The notes under the pieces: generated by a model
Database searches by the model: none
What the model was told of the DNA's origin: nothing
The model's input: only the letters and a program-made list of their open reading frames with translations
Assembly (NCBI GenBank): GCA_961205875.1
Contig: OY540818.1
Location: forward strand, 914,001 to 978,000
DNA length: 64,000 nucleotides
Source of the DNA: Sialis fuliginosa
Lineage: Eukaryota > Arthropoda > Insecta > Megaloptera > Sialidae
Direction of reading: 5' to 3'
In this document: positions 22,675 to 31,052 of the stretch, piece after piece
Position numbering within the stretch: the stretch's first letter is position 1
Layout: the number at the start of each line of letters is the position of its first letter
Translations under genes and position numbers: made by a program

Positions 22675-23343
22675 TTATATATTAAATTCCTGTTCCAATA
22701 TACTTGCTACATCATAGTAATGGTTTAAATTATTTGAGGTATTCAAATTAGGATTTTCTGATTTTGATAATATGAAATACGAGTCTTCTTCATTTTCTCT
22801 GATGACCAATTTAATACATTCCAAAATTCTTGCATCTTCATCGAATCGTGTAGGATCAAAATCTATTTTTACATTTTCCTTTTTTGCTTGTTCTATTAAT
22901 GTTCTAAGAACCACAGGATTTGCGACTTCGACTGCAACTCGTACTGCTGCGTTTAGAAATTTCGTCAAACCATTCTGCTCTAACCAGCATTTATACGCTG
23001 CATGCATTTCTTCATAATTTGATGTATCACAATCGCGAACATATTTTATTAGATTATCATTTTCTGTACACAACGCGATTAGAGTTTTGTATAATTCTTC
23101 TGCAGATTGATTAGCAGACGTGAAATACTGAACTTCTATATCGTGCATGTAACGTTTCTTTACATCGATGATATATTCCACTTCTTGCTCGCCACAACCG
23201 GAATTAATCGCAAATGACAAAATATTTACATCTGAATTTATGAGCATAGGAAATTCATCTAATATATATTTTAAAAAATCGTATTTGATACCTTGGTTCA
23301 AAGCATCGAATATAAATTGTTTTAAAAATGTTTTCAGTTCCAT
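22675..23343 (-). CDS. 222-aa uncharacterised protein, right-arm copy
   Basis: Encodes the same 222 residues as 12557-13225, so neither copy has drifted. It has the same helical, acidic, ankyrin-like character and the same tandem repeat upstream (about 23418-24208). Two intact divergently placed copies separated by about 9 kb are a direct consequence of the palindrome. Confidence 0.7.
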   Translation of the reverse strand: MELKTFLKQFIFDALNQGIKYDFLKYILDEFPMLINSDVNILSFAINSGCGEQEVEYIIDVKKRYMHDIEVQYFTSANQSAEELYKTLIALCTENDNLIKYVRDCDTSNYEEMHAAYKCWLEQNGLTKFLNAAVRVAVEVANPVVLRTLIEQAKKENVKIDFDPTRFDEDARILECIKLVIRENEEDSYFILSKSENPNLNTSNNLNHYYDVASILEQEFNI

Positions 23344-25144
23344 TGTTGTAATTTCAGATATCTCTTCTTCTGGCGGAGACTCGTTAAGAACTGATTTCAG
23401 TGCATGTTACAATACCGTTAGTCCTGCTACGATTATCGATATGCATGATTTTTAATTTATTTTCAATATTTTTTACTTGTATATAACCATAAATTTTTTT
23501 TTTTTAAATTTATTATATGCTTATCTAAACGTTCGCTTACATTCTTCGTGCACATACAAATTGTTAATTTTAGACACCTGCACTTGACAGCGACCATATT
23601 CTAAGAATTTTATATATATGTGTCTATAACTTGACCTGTGAACCCGACAGATAGCCTTATTGCAACAATGACTTGCGACGAATTTAATATGCTATATAGA
23701 ACACTTGTACTTTATATTAACATTTTCAGTGGTTAAGCTATACTTTCAATTATAATTTTTTGAAATGACTTCTGAATATTTTTTATTTATATTTAATTAT
23801 CTAAATCTTTTTGTTTAGTCCTGCTACGATTATCGATATGCATGATTTTTAATTTATTTTCAATATTTTTTACTTGTATATAACCATCAAATTTTTTTTA
23901 AAATTTATTATATGTTGGTCTAAACGTTCGCTTACATTTTTCGTGCACATACAAATTGTTAATTTTAGACACCTGCACTTGACAGCGACCATATTTTAAG
24001 AATTTTATATATATATGTGTCTATAACTTGACCTGTGAACCCGACAGATAGCCTTATTGCAACAATGACTTGCGACGAATTTAATATGCTATATAGAACA
24101 CTTGTACTTTATATCAACATTTTCAGTGGTTAAGATATACTTTCATTTATAATTTTTTGAAATGACTTCTGAATATTTTTTATTTATATTTAATTATCTA
24201 AATCTTTTTGTTACTTTTTGTTATGTGTTGGTTTAATTTATATTCATTGTGCACAAATAATTAATTCCAAAGACAATTTAAAAATAATTATAATCAGAAA
24301 AATTCCTAGAATGTAATATAATATCTAAAACACTTACATCAACATAGCTTCATTGCAAATATACTTTCAATTATACATTTTATACCGTGGCTTCACCTCT
24401 CCACTAACTAATCTATCAATCAGAATGGCTTCTGAATATTTTTTTTTAAATTTAATTATCTTTATCTTCTTATTATGTGTTGAAACAAATAAATAATTTC
24501 AGAGACAATATTCCAAGAATGTAATATGATATACCTGCTGCATAGCGAATATAAATTTTATACCCCTGCTTCACCTCTCCACTATCTAATCTATCAATCA
24601 GAATGGCTTCTGAATATTTTTTAATTTAATTATCTAAATCTTCTTGGTCTAATTTGCACAAATAAATAATTTCAGAGACAATTTTCTAAGATTCACCCGC
24701 GTATACGTTAACCCCCGCTTCACCCCTACAATAACTAATCTATCAATCAGAATGGCTTCTGAATATTATTTAATTTAATTATCTAAATCTTCTTGGTCTA
24801 ATTTACATAAATAAATAATTTCAAAGACAATATTCCAAGAATGTAATATGATATCTAGAACACCTGCAACAACATTTCGCTGATTTAGCTATTTTTATGT
24901 ATTTAGTTGTAATATATAATTCAATTCTAATTTTAATATACCGCGGCTTCACCCGCGTATACGTTAACCCCCGCTTCACCACCCCCCTGAAATAAATTCC
25001 AAGAATGATACACTTAGCAAATATACAAACCGCTTAGCAAAGATACAAACCTTGATAGGCTATGAATTTGATTAAAGTACATGTGGCGACATCTAGCGGG
25101 AAAATCATGAACAATTGAGCCAGGAGTGACTTGACTCCTCTACT

Positions 25145-25150
25145 GAATAG
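25145..25150. repeat. Target-site duplication GAATAG, right
   Basis: Partner of 10750-10755. Downstream sequence GTACTTCGGGGACAATTATT continues copy A exactly as in copy B at 57737. Confidence 0.95.
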
Positions 25151-25185
25151 GTACTTCGGGGACAATTATTATTTTTATGTATCAC

Positions 25186-26284
25186 CATGGGCGTAGTCAG
25201 ACTTTTGTTCAGGGGGAGGAGGAATTTTTTTTTTAAACCGGTTTAGTAGGCGTGTTTTGCCTAAGACCCCGTGGAAAAGGAAGGGGGGGGGGCTCAAATA
25301 GTCGGTAGTTAATCTTTTTGGATGTTGAAGAGCAAACAATGCTCCCACATTATTATGGTACCCTTACCTAAAAAGTTTTATAAACATGTCTTGAGGCTTC
25401 CGCGGTGGTCTTGATATGGATCTTGGCTTCTGGGTGTAAGCCGCGTCGGTTTGGTCGTGTTATCAAGAGTTATAAGAGCCCTGACGATGTCCACTGCAAT
25501 GTGTGACGAAACGTTGGCCGATAACACGACCAAACCGACGCGGCTTACACCCAGAAGCCAAGATCCATTTTATAAACATTTTTTTAAATAAAAAATCTTT
25601 TCAATGAGCTTCAAATATTCGGCGCCTCGGGCCTCGAAATGTGTATTTACGGGTCTGATAAATGGCCATTAATGCAAACAAAATTTGGGTTATTTTTCCT
25701 ATTTTTCTTAAATATTCTATCGTTTCGATGCTACGCCGCGCGGTTGCTGCTTTGAACTTTAGCTCGTGAAATGCTGTGATTTTCATTAAATTATCGAATT
25801 GCAATAATACATATGTTTTCTAGACTTGTCGAGGAATTGTAAAAAGGTTATGAAAAAAATTATCAATTTCATTATTTTTGATATCTATAGATAGGTGTGC
25901 AAAAAGTAACGATGAAAAGTCATCCTTTTTTTCATTTCTTCTTTTATTTTGACCACATTATTTTGAATCAATTAAATTTATATTTGGATATTTTTTTGAA
26001 GACAAAATCCTCTTCAGAAATATAAGTAGGTACTCTACGTTGCTATTTTGGTCTTTTTTTAAGTCTATATTTTATATTCGAAAATTTAAATATCACTGTT
26101 TTTTTATTTCAATCTCTTGTTGCAGCGGTAAACTGTTAATGTCATTGTCGTTTATCCTTTTTATACAAGAGAAAAAAGTTTAATGTTTTTTTTCTCGATA
26201 TTTAACTATATATGTATATTTATCAAGTCATTTCTTAATTAAATCGGAAGCACCCCACACTGCCCATGCCTGGCTACGCCCATG
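25186..26284. mobile_element. 1.1-kb non-autonomous TIR element (CATGGGCGTAG ends)
   Basis: CATGGGCGTAGTCAG at the left and CTGGCTACGCCCATG at the right form a 15-bp inverted repeat with one mismatch. The same element is present at the same place in copy B (about 57770-58866), so it predates the split of the copies. The interior has G- and C-runs and a ribozyme-like hairpin (25417-25567). No protein is encoded. The target duplication is not clear, so the superfamily is unassigned. Confidence 0.6.
25417..25567 (+). ncRNA. Perfect 48-bp stem enclosing a hammerhead-like core
   Basis: 25417-25464 and 25520-25567 are exact inverted repeats of 48 bp (TGGATCTTGGCTTCTGGG at the base, GTCGTGTTATC at the tip). 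The 55-nt loop contains CTGACGA (25481-25487), a GTC-CAC/GTG-TGAC stem and GAAA (25508-25511). This matches the hammerhead consensus CTGANGA - stem II - GAAA, with the long stem in the position of stem I. Copy B has CTGAAGA at the same place, a change at the one free position of the motif. Stem III is weak, so activity is uncertain. It may be a relic of another Penelope-like family. Confidence 0.5.
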
Positions 26285-26604
26285 TATATAACATGAATAC
26301 TAAATATTATTTATTAAGAATTATTTAATTGTTGATTAGTTTCATTCAACGGTTACTAATAAACAAAGAGAGCACATCATTTTCAATTTCATATTTATAT
26401 ATACGTCTCTTTCACTAACAGAGAATATAAAAGACGAATATTATTAAATAAAGAGATCATGATATTTTGATTTACAAAACTCTAGTCTATCTCTTTTTAC
26501 AAATAATAAACCGGTTTCTAAATAAAATTATTGTGTCAGGTAAAATGTAACTAAACAATCAGTTATTTAATTAAATATTATATATATATTATATTATATT
26601 AATA

Positions 26605-27003
26605 TTTATAAATATATTTAAATATCATTCATAACTGATGTGAAGATACAAATAACTTACATATTTATACATTTAAAAACATAATGTACGTTTATTTAGA
26701 AAAAAACATTTTTATATCCATTTGTAAAGATATACAACGTACATACACTTTCAAATGATTTTTCCAATAAGCAGAGTTCAGAAAATAACCGATTATTTAA
26801 TAAGTAACAGTTGATATATTATTATTAAGACTTATAAATATCTAATTAAGTAAATTCATATCAAAATCAAGTTTAAATGAAATAAAAAAGAAAAAAAAGA
26901 ATTTTTAAAATAACTTTTTTAAATTTCGCGGTACATTTTATGCGCATGCGTACAATTAATCTGTCACATAATGGTACGAATACCGTTATTATATTTAATT
27001 AGA
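26605..27003 (-). repeat. Right subterminal inverted repeat of copy A
   Basis: Reverse complement of 10310-10695 with scattered differences. Outside it lie a TGACGTACAAACGGACGACA segment related to 50880-50950, and then a 97-bp tandem repeat up to the right end of copy A. Confidence 0.75.
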
Positions 27004-27126
27004 TCGTATTTTATGTAGTATTATGAAATATTTTGCTGTGACGTACAAACGGACGACAAAGTGACATAAAAAAGGTTTCTTTGGAAGCCAAAAAACTAAC
27101 ATAACATATGTCTAGTGTCCAATTCC

Positions 27127-27470
27127 TCAAAAAATACATATCGTTAATAATGTTCCCGAAATATACGTAAAGTATACATATAAATACTATTATATGTCTA
27201 ATGTATGATTCAAGGACATGTCCTCAAAAAATACATTTCGTTGATGATGATCCCGAAATATACGTAAAGTATACATATAAATACTATTATATGTCTAATG
27301 TATGATTCAAGGACATGTCCTCAAAAAATACATTTCGTTGATGATGTTCCCAAAATATACGTAAAGTATACATATAAATACTATTATATATCTAATGTAT
27401 GATTCAAGGACATGTCCTCAAAAAATACATTTCGTTGATGATGATCCCGGAACATACGTTAAATAGAAGA
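27127..27470. repeat. 97-bp tandem repeat (3.5 units)
   Basis: TCAAAAAATACAT recurs at 27127, 27224, 27321 and 27418, a constant 97-bp period. Each unit contains GATCCCGAAATATACGTAA and GATTCAAGGACATGTCC. The GGACATGTCC palindrome and the (C/T)TCAAAAAATAC motif are the reverse complement of the GTATTTTT...GGGAC motifs at the left end of copy A. Confidence 0.9.
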
Positions 27471-27679
27471 AATAGTTTAACGGCTAAAATATTGTAATAA
27501 AAATTAAAATAAAATTGTTTTTTTATTCGGAGTTGTATTTTACAAGTTTTTCAATAACAAAAAAAGGGTGTCTCAAAAAATACGCTGGACATATATATAT
27601 ATATATACATATATTTAAATATACCTATTTTGTAGGGGTTTTTTTTTCAGGTCAAAATATTAATTAAAGAACTAAACCA

Positions 27680-27756
27680 ATGTTCAAATCATTTTAATTA
27701 ATAGCGCTTATTTAATTTTCAACATTTTTGTCTTCATCAGAAATTAACAAATTATC
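27680..27756 (-). ncRNA. Hammerhead ribozyme candidate
   Basis: Minus-strand CTGATGA at 27734-27740, then the ACA/TGT stem, GAAA and the stem III ATTAA.../TTAAT as in the other copies. Confidence 0.65.
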
Positions 27757-28516
27757 ACTATAAGAAATCATAAACATAAGTAAGTAACATAAGCAGATGA
27801 ACAAGATATTTCTAGATGTAAACATATTTTTTTTTTTACTTACAATTTAAACAGTAATTGGTGTGTACATTTGTATGTAGTAAAAGATGCATAATTACAT
27901 CAAAAAAATTTTTATTTTTATTTTTTAATATTAAAAAGTACCCATTCTTGTACAAAAGACTAAAAATATGTAAATGTGATATCAAACAGATAAAACAATA
28001 TATAAAAACAATTTTTTTTAAAAATTAAAACTTAAAATTTAGTTTAAAAACGTTAAAAATTAATAAAATTCGTATCACATTATATCACATGTTGAAAAGT
28101 ATTTATAATAAGATAAAGCTTAATTAAACAAGAAACATCAATTGTTTTTACTTAAAAATAGTTACAAATTTATTATACAAACATGAAAAAAAAAAAAGAA
28201 ATAAAATTACTAGTGTTTCAATGAACGAAAAGCACTAGTATTACAAACTTAATTATATTTATTTACATCTATGGAAAACAAAAATCTTATCTATGTTAAA
28301 TGTCAATTTTAAGTACAAGGTAACCTAGAAAAAATTTTTTTTAAAAATTAATAAAAGAGAGAAAAAAAGGAACATAAAACCATCAAAATCAAACTAAAAC
28401 ATATACCTAATCAAACAAAAATGAAAAAAGATAAAATTAATAGAAAAACCAAAAAATGGCATACAATACAAGCAAAAAGAAACGTAGAAAAAAGAAGAAA
28501 GAGGAAAAAAGAAAAT

Positions 28517-30985
28517 TTATTTAATTAAATTTAGATATGATTCTTTTAGGTGATTAAGATTTTCTCTAGAGTTAAGACATTTAGGTTCTTTTAAGATATG
28601 TAACGATTCACTAAGTAATCTTTTTTTTAAAATAGGCTGAAAATCTAAAATTTCAACATCACCATATTCAACTTCGTGACCAGTCTGTTGTATATGGGTA
28701 CGAAGTGCAGTAACTTCATTTTTAGCATATTTATGACTGTTGATTCTCTTTTGCAAGTATTGTTTAGATTGCCCTAAGTAAGAATAATCACAAGAACATT
28801 TAAGTTTATAAATAACGTTAGAACATTTCATCTTATCAGTTTTATTTTTCAATTTAGAATAAAAAATTTTTGTAGTATACTTATTTTTGTTTATCATTTT
28901 TATATTATGTCCTGAAACAACTCTTTTCATTTTTTCAGATAAAATAGGTATATACGGGAATGAAAAATATATTTGATCATCATAAGAGTAATTGGAATTA
29001 TCTGCAACAGCCAAATTTTTACTATTTTTATTATGTCCATAAAGTATACTTTTGAGTCTATTATTTATAGTGTTTTTAAGAAAATTAATGGGATAACCAT
29101 TTAATAAGAAAATATTGTAAACTTTGTTGAGTATTTGACTTCTATATTTAAAATTAGTGAATTTAATTGCCCGGTCTAAAATAGCAGTAATAACATTACG
29201 TTTATGTTCAATAGAGGAATTAGAATTGTAGTTCAAATATCTAGCGGACCAGGTAGGTTTGGTATACCATATGGTTTCAACTTTATTATGTTTATTAATC
29301 AAAATTTTAATATCTAGAAAACTAATTTCTCTATTTTGATTTTCAAGTTCATAAGTAAATTGTAATCTATTATGAAAAGAATTAAAGCTATTGCATAAAG
29401 TTTCAATTTTATCCGAAGGTATTGCTGTAATGATGTCATCAACATATCTTTTAAAAAAAGGAATCTCATAATCTACATTTTTCAAAACAGAATCTTGTAG
29501 TTCGTTCATAATAATATCAGCCAAAACAACAGATAGAGATGAACCCATAGGTGCTCCATAAATTTGTGAATAAAATTGATTTTTAAACTGGAAATATGAC
29601 GTATTGCAACAAAATTTCAAACCATCAATAAAATCGTCCTTCTCAATATTAGTGTATTTTTTTATTTCTTCCCATTTATTAGTGATAATCTCAATAGTAG
29701 TATCAATAGGTATGTTAGTAAACAATGATTTAACATCAAGTGAAATTAATTTATATTTATTAGGTATATGAAAATCTTTAATAAATTCATGGAATTCCCA
29801 CGAGTCTTTCACGGTATTATTATTAGCAGTAATATTTTTTAAAATATCAGAGAAAAATTTTGACAATTTTTGTTGTGGGCTATTATATGAAGCAACTATA
29901 GGTCTGACAGGATTATTTACTTTATGTAATTTTATCAACCCGTAAATTTGTGGAGGAGTACTATTATGCACTTTAAGTTGGTTACTCAAATTTTGATCAA
30001 TATAACCCATTTCATAAAATTTTTGAATAATGTTATTGTTTTTGTTCTGGAAAATATTAGTGGGGTCTTTATGTATTTTAAGATATGTTTCACCATCATT
30101 TAACAGCTCATACATTTTATTATCATAATCTACTTTATCGATCAATACGGTTTTATTAGTTTTATCAGCACGAATCACTTTGATATTTTCATTCTCCTTA
30201 AAAAACTTCCTTGCATCAGAAACATCCTTAATTAGAGAACAATTATATTTATTATTCAAAAAATTGTTTTTTTTCATGTTATCCTTGTACTGATTAACAT
30301 TATATATAAATTTATTTCTAATTAAGTTTTTTTCATTTTCATCTAGGTTGTCAATACCATATTCAAATGAAATAATCATATCATTGATAGGTAGATTATT
30401 ATTATTATAGGGTAAATTGAAATTTGATCCAAGTTTTAATAAATTGTTAATATTATCTGGTATCTTGTTAGAGGTTAAATTAACAACAAAATTCTCCTCA
30501 TTGTGTTTAAGAGGGTTAAATTCAATATCTATTGGTAGCTTACAATTATATTTGTTATTATATTTAGAAACATGGTTATTACTTATTATTAAATTTCTAT
30601 TTTTATTATTATTATAGTTATCTACTATCTGTTTAGAACTATTGATACAATTATTAATATATTGGTTTTCATTAACCATGGCTTCAGACTTCAATTTATT
30701 AAATTTATTAATGACAACATTAAATGATTTATAATAAGTAAATTGATAAATAGAACTTTCAATGAAAAAAACTTGTTGTAAATCAGATATAGTGAGATAT
30801 TGTTTTAGCAAACTATGACATTCATTAATACAATTTTTGTTATTTTTTAAATTACTAAAGGTTTCTGAAATTAACAGATTTAATAGCTTGTACTTAAAAT
30901 TATTTAAAATATTGTTATATCTATGTTTATTGCTATTATTACTTAAAGAAATAAAGTTTTTTTTATTATCAAATTTACTATTCAT
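28517..30985 (-). CDS. Penelope-like RT/GIY-YIG polyprotein, lacks the first 67 residues
   Basis: From the in-frame ATG of MNSKFDN this is 822 aa, matching residues 68-889 of the protein at 34582. All catalytic motifs are present: ADKTNKT (N-terminal RT region), LIKLHK...RPIV, LDVKSLFTN, GAPMGSS, YVDD, and the C-terminal GIY-YIG nuclease. The frame stays open beyond 31003 into the palindrome loop and the antisense of the partner copy, giving a 943-codon run. That extension is an artefact of the junction, not PLE protein. The missing N-terminus may or may not matter for activity. Confidence 0.85.
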   Translation of the reverse strand: MNSKFDNKKNFISLSNNSNKHRYNNILNNFKYKLLNLLISETFSNLKNNKNCINECHSLLKQYLTISDLQQVFFIESSIYQFTYYKSFNVVINKFNKLKSEAMVNENQYINNCINSSKQIVDNYNNNKNRNLIISNNHVSKYNNKYNCKLPIDIEFNPLKHNEENFVVNLTSNKIPDNINNLLKLGSNFNLPYNNNNLPINDMIISFEYGIDNLDENEKNLIRNKFIYNVNQYKDNMKKNNFLNNKYNCSLIKDVSDARKFFKENENIKVIRADKTNKTVLIDKVDYDNKMYELLNDGETYLKIHKDPTNIFQNKNNNIIQKFYEMGYIDQNLSNQLKVHNSTPPQIYGLIKLHKVNNPVRPIVASYNSPQQKLSKFFSDILKNITANNNTVKDSWEFHEFIKDFHIPNKYKLISLDVKSLFTNIPIDTTIEIITNKWEEIKKYTNIEKDDFIDGLKFCCNTSYFQFKNQFYSQIYGAPMGSSLSVVLADIIMNELQDSVLKNVDYEIPFFKRYVDDIITAIPSDKIETLCNSFNSFHNRLQFTYELENQNREISFLDIKILINKHNKVETIWYTKPTWSARYLNYNSNSSIEHKRNVITAILDRAIKFTNFKYRSQILNKVYNIFLLNGYPINFLKNTINNRLKSILYGHNKNSKNLAVADNSNYSYDDQIYFSFPYIPILSEKMKRVVSGHNIKMINKNKYTTKIFYSKLKNKTDKMKCSNVIYKLKCSCDYSYLGQSKQYLQKRINSHKYAKNEVTALRTHIQQTGHEVEYGDVEILDFQPILKKRLLSESLHILKEPKCLNSRENLNHLKESYLNLIK

Positions 30986-31052
30986 AAATTTAGGAAATAC
31001 TAATACTAATACTAATACTAATATAAAAAACACTGGGGATGATAAGTGTAAT

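Larger units (their letters stand above)
10756..25144. mobile_element. 14.4-kb palindromic Polinton/Maverick-like element
   Basis: The element begins AGTAGAGGAGTCAAG and ends CTTGACTCCTCTACT. The left arm (10756-17915) and right arm (17944-25144) are inverted copies over their full length, separated by a 28-bp centre. A 6-bp target duplication (GAATAG) and an AG...CT terminus fit Polintons/Mavericks, which have 6-bp duplications, AG ends and long inverted repeats. The usual Polinton genes (protein-primed DNA polymerase, ATPase, protease, capsid) are absent, so it would be a non-autonomous derivative. Each arm carries the same small genes: a 222-aa ORF, a 43-codon pol-like fragment and a 95-aa ORF. 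The arms differ mainly by two minisatellite units and a few bases. Another TIR class with 6-bp duplications remains possible. Confidence 0.75.
9241..27590. mobile_element. Large non-autonomous element with GGGAC subterminal repeats, copy A
   Basis: The left end is GTGGTGAGTATTTTTCAGGG after (TA)n. The right end, read inward on the minus strand, is GTCCAGCGTATTTTTTGAGA, also next to (TA)n. The ends carry repeated GTATTTTT-(C/T)(G/A)GGGAC motifs, and inverted subterminal repeats of about 385 bp lie at 10310-10695 and 26605-27003. Copy B (41802 onward) has the same order of sequence without the 14.4-kb insertion at 10756. Without that insertion the element is about 4 kb. No transposase is visible. 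The outer boundaries are less certain than the internal match to copy B. Confidence 0.65.
27611..31003 (-). mobile_element. Penelope-like element, slightly 5'-truncated, inverted relative to the tandem array
   Basis: The 3' end is in (TA)n at 27590-27610, directly next to the right end of copy A. The 5' end is cut at the codons for FPKFMNSK and joined head to head with the first plus-strand unit at about 31003-31014. The arms 27614-31003 and 31182-34571 are nearly identical; the 178-bp loop holds the extra N-terminal coding part that only the plus copy has. The copy shares the variant set of the direct units (VKDSWEF, NRLQFTYELE, NLAVADNS). Confidence 0.92.

Noticed and set aside
30837..31052. 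N-terminal extension giving a 943-aa Penelope-like protein
   Set aside because: The extra residues are encoded by the inverted partner and loop of the palindrome, not by the element; the real start is at or near 31053.
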